Below are positions 8,588-17,077 of a DNA stretch of 18,573 bases, one piece after another. The DNA lies in NCBI GenBank assembly GCA_023257955.1, contig JALRAY010000018.1, forward strand, positions 1 through 18,573, in the 5' to 3' direction. The notes under the pieces were generated by a model. It made no database searches and had not been told where the DNA came from. It worked only from the letters and a program-made list of their open reading frames with translations. The stretch comes from Amoebophilaceae bacterium (GTDB lineage: Bacteria > Bacteroidota > Bacteroidia > Cytophagales > Amoebophilaceae). Positions within the stretch are counted from its first letter, which is position 1. The number at the start of each line of letters is the position of its first letter. The position numbers and the translations under genes were made by a program.

Positions 8588-9631
8588 ATGGCATCTACTA
8601 AAAAGACACAGACTTCACACAAAGCACAAACGCAATCACAAAAGCCCATCCCCTATCCCAAAGACACTTATTTATTTTGGTATGAACGTATGTTACTAAT
8701 GCGTAAGTTCGAAGAAAAAGCAGGGCAGCTCTATGGTCAACAAAAGATCAAAGGTTTCTGTCATCTGTATAATGGGCAAGAAGCGTGTATCGCAGGAGCG
8801 ATTACAGCGTTACAACCTGGTGATAAGTATATCACAGCTTATAGAGACCATGCCCATCCCATAGCGCTAGGTACTGATCCTAAGTATATTATGGCGGAGC
8901 TATTTGGAAAAAAAACGGGTATTTCCAAAGGCAAAGGCGGCTCCATGCATATGTTTGACAAGCAAAAGCACTTCTTTGGCGGCCATGGGATTGTAGGCGG
9001 TCAAATACCGTTAGGCGTAGGCATTGCATTTGCCGAAAAGTATAAAAAGACAGCGAACCTATGCATCACCTATTTAGGAGATGGTGCTGTGCGGCAAGGA
9101 GCCTTTCACGAAGCCCTCAACTTAGCTATGCTTTACAATCTACCTGTCATTTTTGTGATAGAAAACAATGGTTATGCCATGGGTACGTCTGTAGAACGCA
9201 GTTCTAATGTAGTAGATCTTTATAAACTAGGCAGCGCATTCGAAATGGAGGCGTACCCAGTAGAAGCGATGGAAGTAGAGAACGTGCATGCAGCCATTCA
9301 ACAAGCAGCCACAAAGGCAAGAAAAGGGATCCCTAGTTTGTTAGAGTTGAAGACCTATCGCTACCGAGGCCATTCTATATCTGACGCTGCCACCTATCGA
9401 ACAAAAGACGAAGTCGCGGCCTATAAAGAGCAAGACTCCATAGAAACCATAAAAAACACCATTCTTCAACAAGACATAGCATCCGCAGAGGCCTTAGCAA
9501 CCATCGATCAACAAGTGACTCAACAAATAAAGGAAGCGGTTGCTTTTGCCGAAGAATCTGAATTTCCTGCATCACATGAAGCCTTTGAGGATGTGTATGT
9601 GCAACAGGATTATCCTTTTCTATCCTTTTAA
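8588..9631 (+). CDS. pdhA: Pyruvate dehydrogenase E1 component, alpha subunit
   Basis: This is the alpha subunit of the thiamine-diphosphate E1 enzyme that decarboxylates pyruvate and passes the acetyl group to lipoyl-E2, giving acetyl-CoA. The 347-aa product has the ThDP motif beginning GDG at 164-166 and ending in ENNGYAMG (192-199), and the conserved loop TYRYRGHSISDAATYR. The first 25 or so residues are Lys/Gln/Thr-rich and variable; similarity begins near YERMLLMRKFEEK. Length is typical of Bacteroidota PdhA. ATG 8588 is the first in frame and leaves room for a promoter. No E1-beta, E2 or E3 gene follows, so the partners lie elsewhere. The same fold serves branched-chain keto acid dehydrogenase; PdhA is preferred from overall sequence character, not proof. 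Confidence 0.92.
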   Translation: MASTKKTQTSHKAQTQSQKPIPYPKDTYLFWYERMLLMRKFEEKAGQLYGQQKIKGFCHLYNGQEACIAGAITALQPGDKYITAYRDHAHPIALGTDPKYIMAELFGKKTGISKGKGGSMHMFDKQKHFFGGHGIVGGQIPLGVGIAFAEKYKKTANLCITYLGDGAVRQGAFHEALNLAMLYNLPVIFVIENNGYAMGTSVERSSNVVDLYKLGSAFEMEAYPVEAMEVENVHAAIQQAATKARKGIPSLLELKTYRYRGHSISDAATYRTKDEVAAYKEQDSIETIKNTILQQDIASAEALATIDQQVTQQIKEAVAFAEESEFPASHEAFEDVYVQQDYPFLSF

Positions 9632-9667
9632 GGGCTACCTTCTCGCAGGCGCCCAACTATTATCCGC

Positions 9668-9841
9668 ATGATAAGACTTTGCTGTATCTCATTGGATATA
9701 CACGTTCCTGTTGATAATGGAGTACTAATTTCGAGTTATAGAGAGGTCTATTATTTCTACAAGCATTTTGAGAAAGAACTCAACAAAATAACAGGAATAT
9801 CAATGGCGAAAATCAATAATGTACAGACAGTATGTAGATAA
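9668..9841 (+). CDS. Possible 57-aa ORF reading through repeat copy A
   Basis: ATG 9668 opens 57 codons ending at TAA 9839-9841, covering repeat copy A (DIHVPVDNGVLISSYR) and then a Lys/Glu-rich tail (YKHFEKELNKITG). Copy C keeps a similar reading frame (YIHAPVDNGVIISSYR), but copy B is interrupted by a 2-bp insertion that creates a stop. All A/C codon differences change the amino acid, which argues against selection on a protein. More likely a DNA element with chance coding capacity, or a gene remnant. Confidence 0.2.
   Translation: MIRLCCISLDIHVPVDNGVLISSYREVYYFYKHFEKELNKITGISMAKINNVQTVCR
9683..9751 (+). repeat. Rpn-flanking repeat, copy A
   Basis: Begins TGTATC, contains GGATATACAC, CCTGTTGATAAT and AATTTCGAGTTATAG, and ends in a small hairpin ATAGA-GAGG-TCTAT (9738-9751). 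It lies 142 bp before the Rpn gene at 9894. Related copies lie at 10772, 17078 and, degenerate, 15966. Confidence 0.85.
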
Positions 9842-9893
9842 AACAGCAGGACTCAAACTTCATTTTAACATTTTCAACTACCACTAAAATATT

Positions 9894-10763
9894 ATGGCAA
9901 AACCACTCATAAGTTTTGATTACGCTATCAAGTATCTACTAAAAGATAAAGGCGACTATGAAATCGTTGAAGGATTTATATCAGCGTTGTTTGCTTCAGA
10001 AGGATATGGTCCAGTAAAAATAACAGCCTTACTGGATAGCGAAAGCAATAAAGAAAGTAAAGATTTAAAAAGCAGCATAGCAGACCTGGTTGTTGCAGAC
10101 GAAGAAGGTAACAACTATATCGTTGAAATAGATAGAGCTCATACAGATATGTTTCTCAACAAAGCTGTATTTAATACCTCTAGACTCATCGTGGATAATA
10201 TTGGAGCAAGTCAGAATTACTTTCAGATTAAGAAGGTCTTTCATATCAATCTGCTATACTTCCCTTTTAAAAATGCGAATGCCCTACTGCATCATGGCAA
10301 GGTAATCTTTCATGAAATAGATAAAAAGCATCCCTTAGACGTTCATTTAGTCGATAGGAGGATGCATATATACGATGCGCACAATGTATTCCCAGAATAC
10401 TTCATTGTTTCTATTCCCTTATTTGATGATGTAATCAAAGAGGAAATCCACGAGTGGTTATATCTCATGAAACACTCAGAAGTAAAAAAAGGGTTTAAAT
10501 CTCCTTACATGGAGAAAGTATCCAAGCGGCTGGATATCTTAAAAATGAGTCCTAAGGAAAGAAAGGTATATGATACCTATATCATGGATGCTATGAAAAA
10601 ACGGGATTATATCGTTTCCGCTGAAGCTAAAGGACTTGAAAAAGGTAGACAAGAAGGCATGTTCGACGCAGCCAAAAACATGTTAGCAGATAACTTCGAT
10701 ATAGAAGTAATCAAAAAAATAACAGGGCTATCAGTAGATCAAATAAAATCCTTGCGACAATAG
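9894..10763 (+). CDS. Rpn-family PD-(D/E)XK nuclease / putative transposase
   Basis: Rpn proteins are PD-(D/E)XK endonucleases linked to RecA-independent recombination and horizontal transfer of small segments. This 289-aa copy is full length: N-terminal FDYAIKYLL motif (D9), core strand SIADLVVAD (D64), then YIVEID (E78), a long helical middle, and the C-terminal tail (KGLEKGRQEG, then AAKNML...ITGLSVDQIKSLRQ). The tail is nearly identical in protein and DNA to the end of the second Rpn gene at 17068. Aligned to that gene, E76-x-K78 there is E78-x-D80 here, so the usual catalytic Lys/Gln position is Asp and activity is uncertain. The gene stands alone between repeat copies A and B, between pdhA and lon, like an inserted cassette. 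ATG 9894 gives the expected family N-terminus. Confidence 0.88.
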   Translation: MAKPLISFDYAIKYLLKDKGDYEIVEGFISALFASEGYGPVKITALLDSESNKESKDLKSSIADLVVADEEGNNYIVEIDRAHTDMFLNKAVFNTSRLIVDNIGASQNYFQIKKVFHINLLYFPFKNANALLHHGKVIFHEIDKKHPLDVHLVDRRMHIYDAHNVFPEYFIVSIPLFDDVIKEEIHEWLYLMKHSEVKKGFKSPYMEKVSKRLDILKMSPKERKVYDTYIMDAMKKRDYIVSAEAKGLEKGRQEGMFDAAKNMLADNFDIEVIKKITGLSVDQIKSLRQ

Positions 10764-10771
10764 TCTGCTTC

Positions 10772-10846
10772 TGTATCCCTTTGGATATACACTCTCCTGT
10801 TGATAATAGCGTACTATAATTTCGAGTTATAGTAGCGGCCTACTAT
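10772..10846 (+). repeat. Rpn-flanking repeat, copy B, with two competing hairpins
   Basis: Matches copy A base for base over most of 61 bp (TGTATC...GAGTTATAG), 9 bp after the Rpn stop and ending 55 bp before lon. Two perfect stems overlap: TACTATAA/TTATAGTA (10812-10819/10827-10834, loop TTTCGAG) and ATAGTAG/CTACTAT (10829-10835/10840-10846, loop CGGC). They cannot form together. No T run follows. Confidence 0.85.
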
Positions 10847-10901
10847 TAAACCACTGATATCCGTCAACCACATAAAGTTCAAAACCATTTCATTCACCCA
10901 C

Positions 10902-13388
10902 ATGCATACCAATGAGTCCATCTTGTTACATACCGATTTTTTATCCAATATCGGATCCCCTGCGCTGCCTATGGAAATCCCCTATAGCCTTCCAATAGTC
11001 TCAAATGAGGAATATAATCTGGACCAAGGAACAGCTACAGCTACCTCTATATATGTCCTATCTAATCCCTATACTGTTTTGTTTCCTGGCATATATTTAC
11101 CCATGGTTCTACAGCAAAAAGCTAACATACAGTTAATGAAAAAGCTCTACGAAACCTCTACGCCTATCGGAATCGTAGGGCAAAAGAAGGAGGATATAGA
11201 CCGTGTAAGCGCGAAAGATATTTTTAACGTAGGTACCTTAGCGCAGATTGTCAAGCTTATCCACCTTCCGGATGGGGGTATTAAAATCTTAGTAAAAGGG
11301 GAGCAAAAGTTCCGTATACAAAAAGTACTATCTGAGAAACCGCATCTGAAAGTTGCCATCCATACGATACCTGAGCAAGCACCCAATATCCACACAAAAC
11401 GCTATAAGGCGATTTTTCAATCCATCAAAACAACTGTAGGCAAGCTCATTCTCTTACATCAAGAATTGCCCCCAGAGATCCAACTTCTATTAGATAACAT
11501 AGAGGACCTTAGCTTACTTACTTACGCCATAGCCTATGGGCTGGATATAGAACTAAAGCACAAGCAACGGTTGTTAGAGATAGAAGAGAGTATCCAACGT
11601 GGTACCGCATTACTCAAATACCTCATGAAAGATATAGAGGTTGCCAAGCTAAGGAATAAAATTCAAAGCAAGGTCTATGACGATGTCAGCCAAATGAAGC
11701 AAGATTTTTATATCAGAAATCAAATTAAAGCCTTGCAAGAAGAACTTAGCGATGGAGAATTTGAGGATGATATTGAAGAGTTACGGGCATTAGGAGAAAA
11801 GAAAAAATGGAACAAGAAAGTCGCTACGTATTTTGAGAAAACGTTACTAAAAGCGGAGAGACAGACCTCCAGCAGTTCGGATTATCCCGTACTACTGAAT
11901 CAGCTAGAACTGATGTTAGAACTGCCTTGGGATGTCTACACTACAGATAATACCGATCTAGCGGCAGCAGAAAAAGTATTGAATGAAGCTCACTACGGTA
12001 TGGAAAAAGTCAAAGACCGGCTGCTAGAATACTTGGCTGTTTTACACCTCAAAAAAAACATCAAAGCTCCTATTCTTTGTTTGTACGGACCTCCCGGTGT
12101 AGGCAAAACTTCCTTATGCAAATCTATCGCCAAGGCTTTACATAGGCCCTATGTAAAAGTAGCTTTGGGTGGGATTCATGATGAAGCAGAGATAAGAGGT
12201 CACCGCAAGACCTATGTAGGCGCTATGCCAGGGAGTATTATCAAAGGCTTTCAAAAGAATAAAAGCTCCAACCCTGTGTTTGTGCTAGATGAAATAGACA
12301 AGGTTTCGGATCTCCGTGGTGACCCTGCAGCTGCTTTATTAGAAGTATTAGATCCAGATCAGAACCATGCCTTTGTAGATAACTTTTTGGAAGTGCCATA
12401 TGATCTCTCCCATACACTTTTTATTACCACCGCTAATGACTTAGATGCCATCCCGCATGCATTAGCAGATCGACTGGAGGTTATAGAGGTTACAGGATAT
12501 ACCTTAGGAGAAAAGCTAAGGATCGCCAAAAAGTACTTGTTCCCAAAACAACGCAAAGCAAATGGCTTAAAAGCTACGCAGCTTACCATCAGTGATAAGG
12601 CTATATGCAAGGTAATTGAAAGCTATACCCGGGAGTCCGGCGTGCGGGAGTTAGAACGGCAACTAACTAGCTTAATCAGAAAGGTAGGTAAAGCGATTGT
12701 ATTGAAGCAGCCTTATCCTAAGAAAATCCATCCCAAAGATGTGGTAACCTTGTTAGGGATAGAAAAGTTTGACCAAGAGCGCTATCAACAAACACAGCTC
12801 CCAGGGATCGCTATTGGCTTAGCTTGGACACCTGTTGGCGGTGATATACTCTTTATAGAAACGCTCCTTACGGCAGGCAAAGGTAAATTAACGTTATCCG
12901 GTCAATTAGGTGACGTGATGAAAGAATCTGCTACCGCAGCATTCACCTATCTAAAAGCACATGCCAAAACGCTGAACATAGCGCCCAAAGTATTTGAGAC
13001 CTCCAACTTACACATTCATGTGCCTGCCGGGGCGATACAAAAAGATGGGCCTTCCGCAGGTATCACCTTATTCACTGCCTTAGCGTCACTCTATACCAAA
13101 CGCAAGGTGAAAGACAGATTAGCCATGACAGGCGAGATCACACTACGGGGGAAAGTATTACCCGTCGGAGGCATCAAAGAAAAGTTGCTAGCAGCCAAAA
13201 GAGCCGGCATGCAGGAGTTGATTTTAAGTCTTGAAAATAAGAAAGACGTATTGGAGCTTAAACCACAAGATATAGCAGGGCTACAAATTCACTACGTATC
13301 ACACGCAGCAGAAGTGCTTCCTTTGGCCTTGAACTCTACAACTAACCTATCATGCATTCCGCAACGGTACTCCTCCTCTGCCTGCTGA
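10902..13388 (+). CDS. lon: Lon ATP-dependent serine protease
   Basis: Lon is a cytoplasmic AAA+ protease hexamer that degrades misfolded and short-lived regulatory proteins. The 828-aa product has, in order: the N-terminal substrate-binding domain (from about 25, LPIVSNEEYNL), a helical region, AAA+ Walker A GPPGVGKT at 396-403, Walker B VLDEID with D463/E464, the sensor stretch TTANDLDAIP, and the protease domain with catalytic Ser718 (KDGPSAG) and Lys761 (GGIKEK). The 43-residue Ser-Lys spacing equals that of E. coli Lon (S679/K722). All key residues are present, so it should be active. Length is normal for Bacteroidota Lon, with a short Ser/Cys-containing tail. ATG 10902 lies 55 bp after repeat copy B, which could therefore influence its transcription. 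The next gene begins 30 bp after its stop. Confidence 0.97.
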   Translation: MHTNESILLHTDFLSNIGSPALPMEIPYSLPIVSNEEYNLDQGTATATSIYVLSNPYTVLFPGIYLPMVLQQKANIQLMKKLYETSTPIGIVGQKKEDIDRVSAKDIFNVGTLAQIVKLIHLPDGGIKILVKGEQKFRIQKVLSEKPHLKVAIHTIPEQAPNIHTKRYKAIFQSIKTTVGKLILLHQELPPEIQLLLDNIEDLSLLTYAIAYGLDIELKHKQRLLEIEESIQRGTALLKYLMKDIEVAKLRNKIQSKVYDDVSQMKQDFYIRNQIKALQEELSDGEFEDDIEELRALGEKKKWNKKVATYFEKTLLKAERQTSSSSDYPVLLNQLELMLELPWDVYTTDNTDLAAAEKVLNEAHYGMEKVKDRLLEYLAVLHLKKNIKAPILCLYGPPGVGKTSLCKSIAKALHRPYVKVALGGIHDEAEIRGHRKTYVGAMPGSIIKGFQKNKSSNPVFVLDEIDKVSDLRGDPAAALLEVLDPDQNHAFVDNFLEVPYDLSHTLFITTANDLDAIPHALADRLEVIEVTGYTLGEKLRIAKKYLFPKQRKANGLKATQLTISDKAICKVIESYTRESGVRELERQLTSLIRKVGKAIVLKQPYPKKIHPKDVVTLLGIEKFDQERYQQTQLPGIAIGLAWTPVGGDILFIETLLTAGKGKLTLSGQLGDVMKESATAAFTYLKAHAKTLNIAPKVFETSNLHIHVPAGAIQKDGPSAGITLFTALASLYTKRKVKDRLAMTGEITLRGKVLPVGGIKEKLLAAKRAGMQELILSLENKKDVLELKPQDIAGLQIHYVSHAAEVLPLALNSTTNLSCIPQRYSSSAC

Positions 13389-13418
13389 TCATCCAACCTA
13401 CCTAATTCACTGAAGAAG

Positions 13419-15851
13419 ATGCAACAGCTTTTCAAAATGCTTACTAGATGCTTGCTTACTCTCGTATTGATCATCATCACTACGGTTGCAGCCACCAGCC
13501 TCTACATATATCATCACCATGATCAAATTATTACCCAGGCGTTACAGACCATTATGGCGAGTACGCCGTATTCCTCAGATATAAAAAAAGCCCACATCAG
13601 TTTACGGAAAGACTTTCCTCAGCTTAGCCTTATCCTCCAAGACGTCACCATCCACAACCCAGCTGATGCTCGTCATAGCCTAGCTTTCGCGCAAATAACC
13701 TGTAGCTTCAATATCATAGCATGGTTACAAGGGCAATACAGCATCGACCATGTGACGCTAGCAGAAGGCATCTGTCACCTCCCTATTGCTACTAATACTG
13801 CTACCAGCCAACATACAGCCTCTGTACAGCTACCCATTACCTGTCCCAAGGTAAGCTTGCAAAACATTACCATACGTTATGCAAAAGGCGCTAATAGCGG
13901 AGAAACAGTTCTTCAACATGCGCAAGCTGATATAGCGTCAACGGATCAAGGCGTAGCTATCCATGTGCATGGCGATATCAACATTCCTACAATAGCCTAT
14001 AAAGACATACGTGTTACCAATATACGATCATGCGGCATCCAAGCACATATACAGTATCATACTGCTAACAAAGTATGGCAAATGCTATCAAGTAAGCTAC
14101 AACACCCTGCGTGTACCCTGCAAGTGCATGGCAGTTGGTCTAAAAATCCTACAAAGCTCTTTACCAACCTGAAGCTCCATATACAAGATGCGGACGTACA
14201 GCGATTGCTTGCTTACGTATCATCACATGCAGTGACGCAATACCTCCACTCCTATCAACCCACAGGCATTGTAACCTGTCAATTACATTGGCAGCAATAT
14301 CAAAGAACAGCGCTAAAAGGCGATTTTACCTACAAGGCCGGTACCATCTTGCTACCAGGGCTCACAGAAAAGCTACAAATCGCTCATGTAAAAGGCAGCC
14401 TATCGTTACCCTATGGCAGCAACAAGCATCAAGGAAGCGTAACAGTAGATGAATATATGGCTACCTTAGGAGATAGTGAAGTACGCGGCGCATGCCATAT
14501 CATGGACTTAGAAAAACCTATCTTGCAAGCTCATATAGGCCTGCACCTGAAACTCGACTCCTTGGTAAACTATTTTCATCCGGGTAAGCTAACGGATGTA
14601 TCCGGAGAGATTCTTGGTACATGTGACTACCAGCTTCCGCTACAAAATATGACAGCAGACACTATCAAAGACACCCTTCCTGCATTAACAGGCGAGTTCA
14701 AAGCACAAGGGCTACAGTTTCATTACAACAATACACACTTTCAATTGGAGGATACAACCCTGTTATTACAAACTGATGGTTCATGGTTGATTCCGGAGCT
14801 GGTAGGCAAACTGGATGGTAAGACTTTTGTATGCAGTGGTACATTACATCATGGCCATGCCCTCTTCATAGGCAAGCAACCGAGTCACTTTACCGCTAAG
14901 CTATATGCGGACTATCTCCCCCTAGATCAATTGCTGGCAACGCAAACAACAGGCAAAACACAGTCCGCCAACTGGTGGCCGCAGCTAGCAGGCGTTGTAA
15001 TATGCGACATAGATGAAGTGGTCTATAAACGTTTTGAAGGCAAAAAGCTACGCGCCACGCTGCAAGTAAATGCACAGCAAATACATATCGACGATCTGGT
15101 CTGTTGGTTTGCAGGAGGGAAAATAGCCCTAGTAGCGAAACTGCAGCAGGCAACAGAGGGGATCACTATTACTACACAAGCCCGCTTACAGCACATACCC
15201 CTCGCTACGCTCTTTTACACCTGCGAGAACTTTCATCAACAATTTTTGGTAGATCACCATCTAGGCGGGAAGGTAGACGCGCATATTACCTTGTCTATGA
15301 AGACCGATAAGCATTGGCATCTGGATAATTCCTCTCTGCAAGGGGAGATGGTGATACAGCTAGCAAAAGGCCTTTTGAAAAACTTTGAGCCCCTAAAACA
15401 GCTCAAAAAGTATGTGTCAGATGAGGAACTGAATGAACTTCATTTCTCCGCACTCAAAAACACGATTCGCATCCAAGATAGCACCATCCACATACCGCCC
15501 ATGCACGTCCATACCAGCATCACAAGCATACAATTATCCGGCACCCACACGTTTGATGGCAAGATCGACTATAGCCTGGTGGTACCTTTGCATCAAGCCA
15601 AAAACAAACATATCTCTACGCCTCCCGCATCCAACGATGCAAAACAGTTAGAGGGATTAAATCTATACCTAAAGCTGCAAGGGGATGTCAAGCAATATAC
15701 ATTAGCCTATGATGGCAAGCTATTGCAAAAGGCATTGAAAGAGAGCTTTAAAGAACAAGGCACCATCCTTGGGGATCTTTTGAGAGGAAAAGCCAAGCAG
15801 CAACCGGAAGATAAAGCCATCGCCATTGATGAGTATTTTGATTTTGAATAA
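13419..15851 (+). CDS. AsmA-like envelope protein with single N-terminal membrane anchor
   Basis: An 810-aa protein with one N-terminal membrane segment (about 9-31, LTLVLIIITTVAATSLYIY) and a long beta-rich body of repeated amphipathic strands, the pattern of AsmA/TamB-type proteins. These are bridge-like proteins thought to help lipid traffic or outer-membrane assembly in the periplasm. N-terminal features (SLRKDFPQLSLILQDVTIHN, residues about 60-80) and the C-terminal region (GEMVIQLAKGLLKNFEPL...YVSDEELNELHFSALKNTI) are like the Bacteroidota AsmA-like family. The acidic end (IDEYFDFE) is distinct. It follows lon by 30 bp on the same strand, so the two are probably cotranscribed. The family call rests on overall pattern rather than a catalytic motif; the role is inferred. 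Confidence 0.8.
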   Translation: MQQLFKMLTRCLLTLVLIIITTVAATSLYIYHHHDQIITQALQTIMASTPYSSDIKKAHISLRKDFPQLSLILQDVTIHNPADARHSLAFAQITCSFNIIAWLQGQYSIDHVTLAEGICHLPIATNTATSQHTASVQLPITCPKVSLQNITIRYAKGANSGETVLQHAQADIASTDQGVAIHVHGDINIPTIAYKDIRVTNIRSCGIQAHIQYHTANKVWQMLSSKLQHPACTLQVHGSWSKNPTKLFTNLKLHIQDADVQRLLAYVSSHAVTQYLHSYQPTGIVTCQLHWQQYQRTALKGDFTYKAGTILLPGLTEKLQIAHVKGSLSLPYGSNKHQGSVTVDEYMATLGDSEVRGACHIMDLEKPILQAHIGLHLKLDSLVNYFHPGKLTDVSGEILGTCDYQLPLQNMTADTIKDTLPALTGEFKAQGLQFHYNNTHFQLEDTTLLLQTDGSWLIPELVGKLDGKTFVCSGTLHHGHALFIGKQPSHFTAKLYADYLPLDQLLATQTTGKTQSANWWPQLAGVVICDIDEVVYKRFEGKKLRATLQVNAQQIHIDDLVCWFAGGKIALVAKLQQATEGITITTQARLQHIPLATLFYTCENFHQQFLVDHHLGGKVDAHITLSMKTDKHWHLDNSSLQGEMVIQLAKGLLKNFEPLKQLKKYVSDEELNELHFSALKNTIRIQDSTIHIPPMHVHTSITSIQLSGTHTFDGKIDYSLVVPLHQAKNKHISTPPASNDAKQLEGLNLYLKLQGDVKQYTLAYDGKLLQKALKESFKEQGTILGDLLRGKAKQQPEDKAIAIDEYFDFE

Positions 15852-15852
15852 C

Positions 15853-15887
15853 CCCGGCATTTGTTATACGCATATTGTGTAGCCGGG
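15853..15887. terminator. GC-rich dyad after the asmA-like gene
   Basis: CCCGGC (15853-15858) pairs with GCCGGG (15882-15887) across a 23-nt loop, starting 2 bp after the asmA-like stop. There is no T run, so it may be a weak or factor-dependent terminator, or an mRNA 3'-end stabiliser. Confidence 0.3.
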
Positions 15888-15965
15888 AGACTGCTGAAGT
15901 GATACTATACGTTAACTATCAACGACCAACGCTTTGCTATGCTACACCCCTCAATAGACTTCTCT

Positions 15966-16003
15966 TGAATCTCCTTGGATATATGCATTCCTGTGTATAA
16001 TAA
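15966..16003 (+). repeat. Rpn-flanking repeat, degenerate copy D
   Basis: TGAATCTCCTTGGATATATGCATTCCTGTGTATAAT-type sequence matches the first half of copies A and B with several changes, while the AATTTCGAGTTATAG half is lost. It lies upstream of the second Rpn gene, as copy A lies upstream of the first. It keeps the TTGGAT-N15-TATAAT spacing. Confidence 0.6.
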
Positions 16004-16166
16004 GGCCATTGGTAAATTTTTGCCCATGGTAAAAAAGCGAGGTCAGTCATACGACGTACCATATACATCCTTATCTTTGTTGCCATAAAGAACCATCATC
16101 AATAGATGCAGTACGGCTTCGTTTAGCACTGCATCATACCTAGTAGCAATTAAAAAATAACATCAT

Positions 16167-17068
16167 ATGGCACAAGTCAACCCAAAAGTAGATATCGCCT
16201 TTAAGAAAATTTTGGCGTAGAGGAGAATAAAGATTTACTGATATCCTTGATTAATTCGATTGTAGGAAAGGAAGATCAAGTATCAGACGTCACGCTACTT
16301 AATCCTTATAACCCTAAAGACTTTAAAGACGCTAAGTTCTCGGTATTAGACATTAAAGCCACTAATCAAGATGGCAAAAGGTTTAACATAGAAATGAAAC
16401 TTAATGATGAAGCCGATTATGATAAAAGAGCACTATACTACTGGGGCAAACTATATACCGAACAGTTAAAAGAATCCGAAGATTATTGCCAGCTTTCCAA
16501 AGCCATAGGAATTCATATACTCAACTTTATTTCTATACCCAAGGTGAAGAAATATCACAATGTATTTCATATTACCGAGCAAGAAACGGGGGAACCTTAT
16601 TTCACAGATTTAGAACTGCATACCATAGAACTTAAGAAATTCAGTAGCGATTCTAATGAGGAACTATCCGATATGGTCCTTAAAGTAAAGAACGCACTAG
16701 ACCGGTGGTTAGCTTTTCTAACCAGAAACGATTTACTCCTTACCGACAACCTTCCCAAAGAGTTAGACGATCAACATCTAAAAAAAGCCATCAACGTACT
16801 CAACGTAATGAACTTTACCCCAGAGGAAAGAGAAGCCTATGAAGGACATCTTAAATTTCTGCGAGGAGAAGCCAATTCAATAAAGAAAGCCGAACAGAAA
16901 GAGATGGAGAAAGGGATGAAGAAAGGCATAGAGAAAGGGATGAAGAAAGGCATGGAGAAAGAAAAAATTAATACGGCCAAAAACATGCTTGAAAAAAACT
17001 TAACTCTAGAACTGATAAGTGAGATAACAGGCCTATCAGTAGAGCAAATAAAATCCTTGCGACAATAA
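16167..17068 (+). pseudogene. Second Rpn-family nuclease gene, frameshifted near its start by a short T run
   Basis: ATG 16167 gives MAQVNPKVDIAFKKIL then stops at TAG 16218-16220. Adding one T to the run 16210-16213 (four to five) restores FKKIFGVEENKDLL... and an open frame to TAA 17066-17068, about 300 aa. With that correction the PD-(D/E)XK core is complete: D9 in VDIAFKK, D62 (SVLDIKA), and E76-x-K78 (NIEMKL). The C-terminus carries a Lys/Gly/Met-rich repeat and the tail TAKNML...ITGLSVEQIKSLRQ shared with the other Rpn gene. As written, translation could only restart inside (e.g. TTG 16247), losing the first motif. A recent inactivation, a phase-variable slip site and a sequencing error are all possible. 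It sits between repeat copies D and C and converges with nuoM. Confidence 0.8.
16907..16961 (+). repeat. 24-bp tandem repeat inside the second Rpn gene
   Basis: A unit of 24 bp (GAGAAAGGGATGAAGAAAGG plus CATA or CATG) occurs twice, at 16907-16930 and 16931-16954, with a partial third (GAGAAAG). It encodes EKGMKKGI/EKGMKKGM in the charged C-terminal helix. The length keeps the frame, so gain or loss of units would only lengthen or shorten the helix. Confidence 0.9.
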
Positions 17069-17077
17069 CTTTTTCCC

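Larger units (their letters stand above)
15852..16166. other. Spacer upstream of the second Rpn gene
   Basis: This 315-bp stretch has no credible gene. It holds a GC-rich dyad just after the asmA-like stop (15853-15887), the degenerate repeat copy D (15966-16003) and a -7-like TATCTTTG (16072-16079), 87 bp before the Rpn start and without a matching upstream TTTG. Confidence 0.6.

Noticed and set aside
8515..8649. 45-residue N-terminal extension of RecF
   Set aside because: It is unlike RecF, overlaps the pdhA start and runs through the promoter gap; MLLQELRCF at 8514 is the normal family start.
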